Positions 43,740-58,584 of a stretch of DNA of 64,000 bases are shown one piece after another. Origin of the DNA: Mucidula mucida (Eukaryota > Basidiomycota > Agaricomycetes > Agaricales > Physalacriaceae); NCBI GenBank assembly GCA_015501055.1, contig JADNYV010000004.1, positions 62,001 through 126,000 on the forward strand, given 5' to 3'. A model generated the notes under the pieces. The model was not told where the DNA came from, searched no databases, and saw only the letters and a program-made list of their open reading frames with translations. Made by a program: the position numbers and the translations under genes. The number at the start of each line of letters is the position of its first letter. The stretch's first letter is position 1.

Positions 43740-45852
43740 CTATTGATTTTTAGGCATATCTTGTAGGACATTCTTGACACCTTGCTTGAATACCCCGATC
43801 TCCTTTTCCAAAGAGGCTATAAGGTTCCTCACCTCCTTACCCACTCGACCTCCTTCATTGACACGACCAAAACCGATCATTAACGATGCACGAGCTCGCA
43901 TCAGGGTATCGTGCGCCATCTGTAGTCTGGGGGGACCCGACGGAGGATATGCTCCACGCTCACTACGATGCGGCACTGGTTCATCAACTGCGAGAAGTTT
44001 CCCAAGCTCCGCCAAGGCTATGCCGACAACAGGATGTCCCTCTGGGTGAATACCGAGTAGGCCAGTCACGGCCTTGGAGGCGATACGTATAGTGTCATCC
44101 AAGGCGTCTTGAGTCAGCGGCGATGGGAGGGGAAATGACTTTTGCAGCATAGTGAGAGCGAGAAGCGGATGTGACGAAGGCATGACACCTGCAGAGGTGA
44201 GTATAGGTATGAGGTTTGACGTTAATTGAAAAGATTTTGCAGGATCTAGTCTATATGTAAGTATCAGAAAGGCCGAGAAACGGAAAAAGCCAACCTTGGA
44301 ACTGGACAGCAGTAGCCTTATCCAAAGCTTCTTGCCCTACGCACGTTGCATCCAATACTTCATCGGTCGAGACGACAGCCGATCTGCATTGATTACAGCG
44401 TGTGAGCGGATCCTCTACGGGATAATTGAGCCAGCAAAGATAAACCTTTCAGGATCACAGACCTTCGGTCGGTAAAGCGCAAACTCCGCCGCACAATTTT
44501 GGGCATCTCATCGACTCGCGCGGATCCACTTCCGGTGGCCGAACACAGAGCTGGCACTGGCAATCGAAGTGATACGTTGCCCTGAGAGTCTCCCGGCGAA
44601 ATTCTCGTGGTAAAGTCGTGTCAATGTATGCCGTCAAGATCTAAAAAATGTTTTGTTAGCAGCTGCGGGGCACGCTGTAGCTACATCATAATACCTCTTC
44701 TCCAGGAGAAATGTCACCCAGAATGACCACTTGCATAAGCGGCTCTGCAGCCTGTGGATTCGCCGAAGCCCTCGGAAACACCACTACTGCGTTTGGTTGA
44801 CATGAATGGTTGACAAGTGCCACTAACGGTGAGACCGAGACTCCCAAGGGACTCAGAGTGGCATCGGTCAGAGCAAAACTATTGGTGGTGAACTACAAAT
44901 CGATAAGTGATGAATGTAGAAATTGGCACCTTTGGCACTTACACGAGACGTCAAATCAAGAAGATCCCCCGCAGAGTGAATATTAAACTCAGATAAATCT
45001 TGAGGTGATGTGAGACCAAGATACTGAACGAGCGCATGCGCAAGGCGTGTGTGCAGCTCCGCCGACGATACTGGAAGATCTCGTCTATCTAAGATAAGAT
45101 GAGCATCCACCTTGACACGTTAGAAGGTGCAAACTGACGCGACTGCATGGATTGTATCTGTCGACTCTGTACCTTTCTCAGAGAAGCGAATACGAGTAAC
45201 AGAGAGGGCGCGTACCCACAAGCTGTTCACGCCCTTCTTTTGGCTAGTCCATAAGATGCGAGCGATACATCGCACTGCATCATTAGGAATGGAAACGTCT
45301 GCAGAGGGAGCTGAGGCCGACCATCGCTGAAGAGCAATACACTCTCGCTTGTGAAGAGACCAATCCTTGGTTTGGCATGCCTGTCCGATACAATAAACAC
45401 GTACTGCAAAAAGACACGAGAATGATCTCCTACAGAGTCGCAGTACCATACGTGATGGCACTTGGCACACCTCTTCAACCCAGAGGGCGGAGCTTCAAAG
45501 CAACACGAGCAATGGCTGTCAAGCTTGTCTGTCGATAATACAGCCGCATGCGGAGCCACTGATAAGAGCAAGGTGCCTGTTGTACATCATGAATGAGGAA
45601 TGCTTGCAGTAGACCGAACAGCAGCGAGTAGCACGAACCTGGTCTAAGCTGGTGTGTGGCCCAAACGCCCCTGCCAGATACATCTGAAGTTCGTATTTCA
45701 GTTGCCGTTGGAAGGGACGGATACAATTCATCCCAAGGAAGGACTCCGAGTGAGGCGGTGATCTGCTCGTTATTCGCAACCGCCTCTACGGAGGGTATTT
45801 TGTTTACATATGACTTGGTCTTCCGGGACTCGCGCAAATCACTGAACGACAT
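43740..45852 (-). CDS. SET and MYND domain protein (SMYD-type methyltransferase)
   Basis: Start MSFSDLRESRKTKSYVNKIP at 45852. The split SET domain begins with SDVSGRGVWATHQLRPG, then the MYND zinc finger: HCSCCFEAPPSGLKRCAKCH with VWYCD and QACQTKDWSLHKRECIAL. The catalytic SET part follows with SFALTDATLSPLGVSVSPLV, the NHSCQPNAVVVFPRAS motif, GDISPGEE, and post-SET CQCQLCVRPPEVDP. A C-terminal TPR-like helical region runs to 43740 (SFPLPSPLTQDALDDTIRI, MAHDTLMRARASLMIGFGRV). SMYD/Set5/Set6-type enzymes methylate histone or non-histone lysines; the substrate cannot be read here. The domain order S-MYND-SET-postSET-helices is complete. An upstream ATG at 46011 is in frame but not conserved in type. 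Confidence 0.87.
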
Positions 45853-48800
45853 GGGTTGGACAGTTAAAGTCGCTGGAAATATCGTTGCGGAGATATCGTG
45901 TTCACCTTGGTAAAGTAGCGTCGTCGCGTCGTCGTCGTCGGTTAAGAAAGAAATACACAATGATTTTTCTTGATCGTGATACGTCATTACTTGTCCATAT
46001 TTGGACCGCATATTTCACTGGCTTGAACGACGTGATCGTCGCGGTACTTACTTCAGACATCCAGTGCAAGCACTAAAACGTTAACAACATATTACGAGGC
46101 GTAGTTAGTACTTTCCTCAAGATCCGTGGCCTTCCGCCGCACTATTTTTAAGCTGGGCTCGAAAACGGCAAACCTCCTCAGAGCCATACGAACCTTGACC
46201 TGAGAGAACCTCATGCTTGCTTCCACTCGAATCCGGAACTGAGCCGTCGGCGAACCTCATCTTTATCCTATCCGCATATCATGCCCTCACTATGAACTCC
46301 ATGTGTTCGTGGACTGGGTAACGACGGCGCCACATAACGCTAGTACAAATGAAATCTCGACGGATACACTAAGCGCTTCAACCTATCTATATACCTCGGG
46401 GTTAGACTATTCTGTATACCTTGGAAGGCATCTCTTCAATAATCAGCTTCTGGTTTTCTTTCTCTTCCTCCTGCTTCCAGCTCTTGTCCGCGTCTCGATA
46501 TCGTCGTTGCGATTCTTTGAGAGACCATTGCGCAAAGTTCCGCGATAGCACCCTTGGAGCAGAACCATTCATTACGTTGTAGTCTTTGTCTATGGGGTTA
46601 GGACACTGGAACGGGAATCTGCTGAAAGTTCATTTCTTCATTTCATAAAATCTCCGGTCACCATGATAGGTGTGACAGTAGATTATGAAACGGCTGTGAC
46701 TGCTCTGGAAATTCGATGCCACTTATCCGCTGCAAGCCTCGGTTATGAAGGGGACTACAAAACGCACCAGACCAATCGATTTGGTATCAAGTGTGAGTGA
46801 TCGGCGCGCGTAATACCTAATTGTCATGCACCACCTAACTCTGCCGACGCGCCCTACTTTCCTACCACCACCATCATCGTTGCCGCCGCCGCCGCCTTCT
46901 TCTGTACTTCTTCCGGCCCGCGAGGGACACCCTTATCACGCGTCTGTCATCACCTTTGTTTCTTTTCTCGCCATTGCGTCGTTGTTCGTCGCGTCCGAGA
47001 CGGTGCGAACTTGCTACTTGCAACGCGTTCCACTTCTATCGCCTCGTCCTGGAGCTCGTTCTTCGGAATCATATTGCTTCGCTCTCCACACTGCCAGCAT
47101 GTTAACAAGTTACGGCTAATGGTGAACACATCCACTCTCCGATTGTCATAGAAAAGCCCGGGAAGAGCTACGAGACCTATAAGCGCTCGAAGATTCGCAG
47201 CCAGTGCAAGTGAGAATGAGAGCGTGAGTACTAGCGCGAGACGCAAATCCAGCACACTAGAGTATGCCGACGGCAAACAACCTCCTCGCTGACCACCATC
47301 AAGCAGTCCCGTTTTCTGTTCGTTCTGTCATTCCTGCCTACGCGTGTATGTTCCTTGCATCACTGCTATACTTCATCTGAACAAAGTGTCTTCGAATGAC
47401 AGACGACTGTTCTCGTCTTCTCCTTCGTGTTCAGGCATGCAAAAACCGCAGACTCCGGCACTTCTCAGAAGAGAATCTTGAGGATCGACACGTTGATTGG
47501 CAGGTTCCAAAGCAACCGGCGTCATACAGCAACGCCGCGAGCCACACGCTTTTCTGGCCAGACACATGTCTCAACCGACGCATCCCGATTCCTGTGTTCT
47601 TGTAAGGATGCACCGCAGACGTGGGAAATGCCTTGCAGGAAGCTTCTTTATCAGCGCTTTAGCACTTAATCCTAATTGAGAGAGAAAGTATGATACGATC
47701 GACGGCGAGGGAGCGTCCCAGAAGTTTTCGTTTTTCCTGCTTCGACACAAAGGCTATCATTTTCGTGCGCGGCTCTATGTTTCTGTTCCTGGTTGTTGAT
47801 ATCGTGCTTCTTTTTTCGCTACATCTAGACTCAGATTCTTGGCCCCTTCATCTCGGAATCATAGATGGCCATGGATATGAGACTCTGGCTAAGACTCCAA
47901 AGATCTTTCATCAAATCCGAACTTCGTACTCCGTCTCGCATTCATTGGAGGAAATCGTTTCACTTCGACGTGTCTTCTCAGCCCCCACAGTGCGAATCCT
48001 CGCTTGCAATGTATCTACTTGCCAAACAGGCATTCCGATCGCCGTTTTCACGGCGGCGTCCAACGGTTTGACATTATCTAGGCCTCACTTCACTATTTTC
48101 GCTCCACCTTGTACTGGTCTGCAACGCAGATCAACGACTCGTAGAGAGTACCATGAATGCCTCTCTCTTTGACTGTTCCTGTGGGAGCTAAGGTGGCCGC
48201 ATTCACCAAAGAAACCTGGACCATCCTTTTTTCGGTTGGGCGGGTGTCGGCTTTATCCATGCGTGTTACTGGAATGCAAGACCTTGTGTCCCCTCAACGG
48301 TCCATGCGGGCTGTCGAATCGATTAGTCCACAGGGTTCGCCGCCACTGGCCTAGGACATTTGGGGTTACTGCAGGCGCGAACGTTGGGCCGCCATAAGTT
48401 TTGGCCGGCATTCATTTGGCGCCCATTTTGTCGTCGGGGCCGAAAATGGTTCAAACATTATGAACTTGTCGGTCAGTCGGTGATTTCACGCCGCTCGAAC
48501 AAACTGTCATCGTCCTCCGTCATCTTTTTAACCTTCCTTAGCACCCAACAATCTGTCTTCCATGTGTGCCTGTGGTCGGTTACCAAACCTATCCGTGGTA
48601 CAAAAAGCGCTAGAATCAAACTGTCTTCACAACAAGCTCAAAGAACACTCTTTTGTGGTCTACAGTTGGACAAGGTTATGGATCACGAATGTAGCTGGGA
48701 AGACTGGGTACGATCCAGATTAGGTTGCTTCGGTTGTTGCCGCTGGGCGGAGTAGGACTTCTTTTCTAATCGCCTACAACGCTGGGCGACATTTGGGTCA

Positions 48801-49025
48801 GATTGGTTCGGTTCTAGCTCCTCCATTCAGTGTATCAGCCACGCAGACACGAACCTGATCAAGTAATGGCAGACAAGGCATCCGGGATCTCCGCTATAAT
48901 CGCCCTGTATGATTGTCTTATGTCCACCACGCTAACTCCTCGGCTGCATTTGCCTCGAACATTATAAGAACCGAGGCATTGCGGGGGGAAATGCTCGGTC
49001 TACGCGCTACATTCAACTTTTTACC
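45853..49025. other. Gene-poor region of about 3.2 kb
   Basis: No gene can be supported. Candidate frames are short: a plus frame at 46826-47119 with a Pro-rich start and a hydrophobic run (ITFVSFLAIASLFVA), an overlapping minus frame 46950-47276 beginning with a signal-like MPSAYSSVLDLRLALVLTLS, and plus frames at 47690-48172 and 48360-48755. None shows a family motif or convincing splicing, and the first two overlap each other. Base composition is lower in GC than flanking genes. Possibilities are decayed genes, noncoding RNA, or a regulatory region for the amidase. Confidence 0.5.
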
Positions 49026-51112
49026 ATGGGATTCTGGGCTTCTTCGAGTATCCTCGAACGTGTTTGGTGAGTGCAGGGTTTCCCAATGCCGATCTTCCTT
49101 TATCTGACGCATCGCCAGTGCAGTCAAACAGGCTGAGCGCCAGCGCAAAATCGAATCTCTTTCTGCCATTTATTCTGCTCCTTTGACATCCTCGGAGAAA
49201 AAGATCCATGATCTTTCTTTGACCGCTCTCGTCTCTCGGTGTCATTCTGGAGAACTTGCACCGTCCGATGTCATGCGCGTCTATGGGAAAAGTCTCCTCG
49301 TCGCACAGCAGGAGTCGAACTGCCTGACAGACGTTCTCGTCGACGAGGCGCTCTCCTCTGCCCATGCACATTGGGGTCCTGGAGGCGATTCTGACGGCGA
49401 CCGTGTCTGCAATACTCGGCCACTTCTCGGCGTTCCAATCAGTGTAAAAGGCGGGCTTCTGTTGTTAAAGCTACCTCCCACAATAACTCATCTTGGTCTT
49501 CTAGATTCAATCGACATTCGTGGACATGATACTACCATCGGGCTCGCACGTAACTGCAACAAGCCCGCCGCCACATCTTCAGCTATCGTTCGGCTCTTAC
49601 AAGATGCTGGTGCACTCATTCACGCCAAGAGCACAGTACCAACGGCGCTCTTCGCGATGGAGACAGAATCTGACGTCTTTGGACGCACGACAAATCCATA
49701 CAACTGCATGTTTGGCGTCGGTGCATCGACGGGCGGTGGAGCTGCGCTCGTTGCTTGGGGTGGCAGCAAGATTGAAATTGGCTCGGACGTCGCGGGAAGC
49801 GTACGAATCCCTGCGCACACTTGTGGCCTCTGGAGCTTGAAAGGCAGCGTTGGTCGTTTTCCTTCGTTGGGTAACCATTCGTCAATGCCGGGGTTCGAAG
49901 CTGTTCCTATCTTAGTTGGACCGCTTGCCAGTAGCTTGGATGACTTACAGGAGTTCTACCAGCGCGTTATTCAAATGGAGCCCTGGACTTACGATCACAC
50001 CGTATGTTCGCCTGCATTCCGCCGATTATTGGCGGCGAAACTCACAGTACTTGCAGTGCGTGCCTCTTCAGTGGCGACCGATAAACTTTTTGGAAGAAGG
50101 CCGCCGATTAAATGGGGCGTCATATGGACCGATCGTACGTGAACAATTGTATTGTCGGGTGCCACTAGTTGAGGCTTGCATCAGACACAATTCCTCCGTC
50201 ACCCGCATGCAAGCGTGCACTATCCATCGTCGCCGAAGCGCTGAGATTAGACGGGCACGAAGTCGTCGATTTGTGAGAACCTTTTTCCTTCCAACAATCA
50301 GGATTTCTAAGAGGTGTCAGTTCTCCCCCCATTCTTGAAGTCCTTGGCGTTGGATACCAACTGTTCTTTGCTGACGCCGGTTCGTAAAATATTGACTTGC
50401 TCTACCAGAACTGATACCTTTCTAGGTTCCCAGATCTTCGCCAAACTTCTCCCAAACGAAAGACTGAATGACGCGCTTATGGGTACCTTGACGCTTATAA
50501 GGCGTTCTCGTTTCGTCAGATCGCTCTATCGCCTATGGGGTTACATCACTGGACGCCCACAGCCCGAGGCACCCGAAGATTTATGTTCGAAGACTATCGT
50601 CGAAGAGCGCGAGCTTATCCTACAACGGGAGACACTTCGAGATCAATGGCACCAGCAATGGAACAGCCAAGGGCTGGATTTTGTCTTGACAGTCACTCAT
50701 CCTTTCCCTGCGCTTGCGAATGGTGACGGTGTGAAGGCCTCATTGATGAGCGCGAGTTATACTTTCTTATTCAACCTGGTTTGTCACCTACTTTGCACCT
50801 ATACACTTCCATTAACGCCTCTTTATTTAGCTCGATTATGCTGCAGGAGTTCTCCCCGTGACTAACGTGGACAAGACATTGGATTCTTTACCGCCCAATT
50901 TCGAATCGAGTGCAGAGTATCAGGAAATGACGCCAGACGGTCAATTAGCCTGGTCGACTTATGACGCAGAGAAGATGCACGGGTTACCACTGAGTGTGCA
51001 GATTGTTGGGCGCCGTTTTGAAGAAGAGAAGGTCCTGGCGGCGATGCGGGTTGTCGAGCAGACGCTGAAGAACAAGGGTGTTATATTCAAGGCCAAGAAA
51101 GATCTCATGTAA
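49026..51112 (+). CDS. Amidase-signature family hydrolase (fatty-acid-amide-hydrolase-like)
   Basis: First exon MGFWASSSILERV (ATG 49026) joins after a GT-AG intron to AVKQAERQRKIESLSAIY, then LTALVSRCHSGELAPSDVMR. The amidase-signature triad is visible: Lys in GVPISVKGGLLL (49430), the cis-Ser in GVGASTGGGAALVAWGG (about 49710) and the nucleophile Ser in GSDVAGSVRIPAHTCGLWS (49780-49830; more usual is GSDIGGS). Later blocks are HTIPPSPACKRALSIVAEAL, IFAKLLPNERLNDALMG, FVLTVTHPFPALANGDGVKA, VTNVDKTLDSLPPNF and HGLPLSVQIVGRRFEEEKVL. One base is missing near 50100 (GAAGAAGGCCGCCG) between a QWRPINFLEEG frame and PPIKWGVIWTD. It cleaves an amide bond; the substrate is unknown. Family sure. Confidence 0.87.
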
Positions 51113-51339
51113 GACTTCCATTTCTGCACTCAGGACTCTGCATCTTTACAGTATTCTTATCACCTTCGCCATTATTTATTGTCCCTGTACTTAATGCCTA
51201 GACCAAGGACTAATGTTATTATTTATGCGAGCGTAAAACGACATGAACAAGTGAATGGATCGGTATCAAACGACGCGACATGGTTGATTTGTGATTGCAA
51301 TGAGTGTTAAGGAGTGATGTAGCCTCCTAGCGGTCTGGA

Positions 51340-53347
51340 TTAGAATCCAGCCGAGTTACGAATCTTCTTCATTCCAGAGCTTCGCTTCTGAGTGGTAGAA
51401 GTCACTTGAGCGTCAGACGCGCTCGCGGTGACGACATTAACGGAAGACTGTTTGTCGACAACGTGTCGGGAATCAGTCAAGGTCGGGGCTTCGGTGGCAA
51501 CGGCTTCCTTGGCCGAAGCGCAGCTCCGTTGTCAGTCCAGACATCAGCACCACCTCCGGGAGTATCTGTATGATAGGTCAGTTGAAGCCTGTATAAAATC
51601 AGAAGAAAGAAGTCACGGACCTGCCTGGGTCCACCATTTCGCGGTCCATAGATGACCGTTGTATGTAACCTGAGAGCCGCCGTTGTACTAAAGCAAGTTT
51701 GTAAGCCCAAGAACGAGAGAAAAGCTCAGTTAGCGTATACGTACAGCAACACCAGAATTCCAGGCGGCTGCACTTGCACAACTACCAGTTCCACTTCCTG
51801 CGGTGGTAGTCGTTGCCGGGGCGGTTGTTGTCGGAGCAGTAGTAGTTGGTTGCGTGGTGGTGGTAACGCCTCCACCTCCGCCGCTACCGTTTGCAAGGGC
51901 ATTTTTGAGCGTTGTGTCGATTCGGCCATTAGCTAAACAGATGTCAGGAAGCGCTAGCGTGTACGAAACAACGGGTACTCGCCGTATGCCTGAGAAGCAT
52001 CCCAGAACATCACACCGCCAAACGAGGAGTATTTCGAACGAGTTTCTTGAGCAATCGTGGAAAGCGTCCCGGCATCAACATAGCCAGTGTTAGCAGCAGT
52101 GGAAGAGGCGGGTGCGCCTATGTAGATCTTCACGTTGGCATTCGGGGAAGACGTCTTAGCCCAGTTGTCCCTATAGAGGCGTTAGTTGTGTAGAAAGAGC
52201 CCATCAGAATGGGTGCGCATACCATGTACCAAAGTTCCATGCGTTGTCATTAGCGTAGTTTTGTAATCCACACCAGTTGTTGTAGAACTAGCCACGGATG
52301 AGTTTCCAGAACAACGTTCTTTAGTATGAAAGACTATACCTGAACGTAGATGGCATCGAAGCCAACGGCACTGATGACAGAGCCAAGATATGCGTCCGGG
52401 AACACACACTGGGGTGCGGCAGTTATGTAGTACCTGCATTAATGATGTTAGGCAAATAGATCACAGAGGGCTTCTCAATCCTTACGCCTTGCTAGCGGAT
52501 GCAGAAAGCGACCTGATCTTATTGACGAATGCAACGTATCCGGTGCTGCTGCCACCCTCGATATCCAAGTCAACACTAAAGAACGAAGGTCAGTAATCGA
52601 GAGCCGGGCAGAAAAAGCATACCCATCGAGAACTGCATCGCCAAAGGGGCGAGTGCTGCTTGAGCCGCCGAGGAAGAGATTCCAGACGGTCTCAGCAAAC
52701 GTCTCTGCCTGAGCATCGCTCGAGAATGTCGCAGCTCCAGTCGCACCGCCAAGACTGAGTGTTATAATTTTACCAGCAGCTTGGCAAGTCTTAATGTCGG
52801 ATGCCATAAATTGGCAGTTTGCCAGACTTGTGCCTGCAAACACGCCGTTATCGGCTTCGTTGCAGGACTAGGGAACATCGGGTGAGCGAAGAGTAGCAAG
52901 TATCATCGGAAGTTGACTCACGTTCGCCATGTTAATTTCAGGAAGTCCGCCGGTTGAGAAGAAGACATGGAGGAAAGCGAGGGGTATCACGTCGATTGAA
53001 GAGTCCTAAGCACGGAAGATATCAGGCATGGTCAAATGTCGGGCGAGGTAATAATATACCTGGCAGTAATGAGCCAAGTTGGTTTGCCAATTGGCCTGGT
53101 CGGAATGAGTTGCGCCATACGAGTTCTGTCCCCAATACCTAAGAACACAGTTCAAGAATTCAGATAACAAGAACGGGAAATGTGGCGTACGCCGCGATCT
53201 ACATAGAAGCAATCAGTCTCAGTTGTCCCCAAAGAAGACAAGACGACTACTTACATTGTCGGTGCGAGAATTGTCGTAAGCCGACGCACAGAGGAGAGAT
53301 GCTGAAACAGCGAGGGCAGCAGATAACTTCGACATGGAGCGAACCAT
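51340..53347 (-). CDS. GH18 class III chitinase with C-terminal CBM5/12
   Basis: Many small exons. The signal peptide [20 protein letters not shown] precedes a start like class III chitinases ([26 protein letters not shown]). The catalytic motif is [18 protein letters not shown] (about 52560-52620), the GH18 DxxDxDxE with Glu as acid. [61 protein letters not shown] and [16 protein letters not shown] complete the barrel. A Thr-rich linker ([19 protein letters not shown]) leads to a chitin-binding module CBM5/12 ([34 protein letters not shown]). The secreted enzyme probably remodels or degrades chitin during growth or autolysis. The tail after the CBM is Ser/Thr/Val-rich and of unknown role. 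Confidence 0.91.
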
Positions 53348-54233
53348 TCTGAAGATGAGCAGGAAAAGAGAGTGAGAGGATTGGATCCGTGAAAAACAAA
53401 CATTGCGTTCCGTCTGACTTTTATAACAGCAGGACATCATCGATATAAGGGGAAGTCGAAGGATTTAAAACGCAGAAGAGAGGTCCTTTCAGCCGCGAAG
53501 GGATCCAGTTCCTGGAGCCTCATGGTCCCGAATCACGACTTTGAGGTCAAGAGCTCAAATAAAACAGGAGAGATGGCCTCTGTGATAAAACCAGCGTGCT
53601 TGACTACTCCTCCATGTGGGGAGAATTCAGCAGACTCGGAACCGTATGGTCGTAGGACGATAGCCTCAAGTCGGCAGAATAGGAATACTAGTCTCATCGC
53701 GAAGACATTTCCTGTTCCTGCTAAGACATGGAAGCTCGCCTAACCGAAGATTCTGCGATAACTATTTATGAAGGCGAGGCGATAAGACAAACAACAGCAG
53801 CTTGTCTGATGCGAGCTCGAATAGGTATACAGGACAAACCAGTGCAGCGTTGCATCAAAGAAGAACCTCGCTATCGAGACGAGCCATGTGGTTCCAAAGC
53901 AAGGTGTTTGACAGTACAAATCTGACTGCCTAGACCTTTTAAGGTAATTGAAACCTTTTAGAGTTCGCTACACCCTGTTACTACGAGTTCAACGTGCTTC
54001 GAGTTGATCGAGGCTCACACAAGTTTCAAAGACTCATACTTCTCGCAGAATTGGATGCATCAACAGAACATAATTTACAAGGGGTACACGGATCCCAATT
54101 ATATACGAGACAGAAAGCTCGAGGAGTTTACTTCTAAAGCATCTATGTCTAAGCTGTGCGAAGACAAGCATCCCAGACGCGGTCAATGAGCTGGCTGCAG
54201 AAAAGATAACGAAGGTCAAGCAAAGCAGCGAAA
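53348..54233. other. Intergenic region upstream of the chitinase and downstream of DBP2
   Basis: Divergent chitinase promoter on one side and DBP2 3' end on the other. Frames of 60-75 codons occur but carry no motif. Nothing else recognised. Confidence 0.5.
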
Positions 54234-56845
<2,612 letters not shown>

Positions 56846-57422
56846 TTTATTAGATGTGGAAGGAAGGAAGATGAAGGAGAATGCAAGGAGGGAAAACGAA
56901 AATTGCGCATGTCAGCTGTAGCCCCTTGATGCAAACACCCGCAAATAGGGTACGGCCCGGTCCGCGTTTACCGGTGGCGTAAACTCATTAACGTCAATGA
57001 CATTCACAGGCGGTGAATGGGTAAATCTATCCAGTCAAAAAGCGAGTATTCGCCATGCGTGGGAAGTACCACAGATGATGATGAGGAACCCGTGCGGGAT
57101 ATCAGCGTCGGAGCACCGCAATCGCGGTCGTGATTTGTACAGACATATGCAATTGGTATCTAAACACCCGATAAAGAGTACAATGGTCCAAAGGAGGAAT
57201 AGGAAAATGTACGGTAGTAGATAGAACAAGTGCATAACGGTGATGGTATATAAGTACGTAGCAATGCAAAGGAAAGCATGAGTAGTCGTGTGAAGCCAGA
57301 TAAAAAGCAGAAAGAAAACAGATATGCTACATATCGAATTTATTGCCTGCGAACGGGGTGAGAATGAGCATCACTCATAAACGCAGGAGGACGACTAACC
57401 ACGATAAGGCAATGCCAAGTTG
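56846..57422. other. Intergenic region between DBP2 start and the GTPase stop
   Basis: About 580 bp holding the DBP2 promoter and the RSR1-like 3' UTR; no motif-bearing frame. Confidence 0.5.
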
Positions 57423-58399
57423 CTACATGATGATGCAGTTGCCATCTTTCCCGTGTTTCCTCTTCGACTTTTTCGGAGAAGATGTTTCATTGGGATATTT
57501 CTTTCGCATCTGCCGGACAAGATCCTCAAAGACATCAGTGACGTGCCAGTTTCGTTTCGCGGACGTTTCGTAAAATGGGTGACCCCATCGGTTGGCTAGG
57601 TTTTGGATGGTGTTTTTAGGCACTTCTCGTTCGCTGACGAGGTCGAGCTTGGTGCCGACAACGACAATAGGAATGTCCTGATGAACCGCATGTCAGCCAT
57701 GCGGTCGGAAGAAAATATTGTGTGCCTACAGCTTCGCCGCCTTTAATCTGATATATCTGTTTACGCAGATTGTCAACCTCCTTGAGACTTGCTTCCTGAG
57801 TAAGACTGAGCCAAAGTGAGACGGGTTCTGTACACATGTGAAGGAAAGGACCTGAAAACCAGCACAAATCCTTTCCCTGCCTGATAGGATGTGTGAGCAG
57901 TAGTTCACGGCTGGAGGCATGGGAATACCAACCTTTATATATACTTCGTTAAGACTCGTGAATTGTTCGGCACCGGCAGTGTCCAGGACTTCAAGCTGTT
58001 GAGGAGGTAGTCAGTGACTGTACGAAGAGGGAGAGAGAACGAACACTCTATAGGTGTTCGCGATGAATAACGACTGCGCGGGGACGAAAAGAGACTCACA
58101 GAGGATAATTCTCCATCCACCTTGACTGTCCGCCGATACTCCTCTAGTAACAGACATTGAATAGGACGCGCTGGATAGTCAAGGGACCGGCGCACCTTCA
58201 ATTGTTGGATCGTAATAGTCTATGAAGATGTCGCGGATGTATCGTACTAGAGAACATGAGCAACGATATTGCGCCGTTGAGGACGGAACTCACCTGTCAA
58301 GCAGACTTGCCGACACCGCCAGCTACAGCGATCAGCACGAATGGACGTCGTAACAAAGCTGGGCTCACCTCCGAGAACGACTACATTGAACTGGCGCAT
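57423..58399 (-). CDS. Ras-superfamily GTPase, Rsr1/Krev-1-like, with CaaX box
   Basis: At least six exons. MRQFNVVVLG joins to AGGVGKSAL, the P-loop (GAGGVGKS). VRYIRDIFIDYYDPTIE is the switch I/effector region, with EYRRTVKVDGEL after an intron. Switch II reads LEVLDTAGAEQFTSLNEVYI. FVLVFSLTQEASLKEVDNLR, IPIVVVGTKLDLVSER (the TKLD guanine motif), NRWGHPFYETSAKRN (ETSAK) and DVFEDLVRQMRKKYPNE follow. It ends with a Lys-rich tail and CIIM, a farnesylation CaaX box. Rap/Rsr1 proteins have Thr before Glu in DTAGTE; here it is Ala. Family members direct polarity, cell fusion and growth. One T is missing in the P-loop exon (KSA then stop, about 58298), which one added base repairs. Head to head with the cyclophilin, 185 bp apart. 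Confidence 0.88.
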
Positions 58400-58584
58400 G
58401 GATTCCGTTCAGCCTGTGCAAGGCTCGTCCCAGTTCGCGAGGCCAGAGTCGGTGGCAGAAGAAGGGAGAAAAGCGGAAATGGGGAATGAGACAGAACCGT
58501 GAGACCGCGCATAAAAAGCCCCGGCAGGCCTGATTTCAGCCGCCTGCCTTTTTCCATTTCCCTCGAGGTTCGCGCGAGGCTGAT

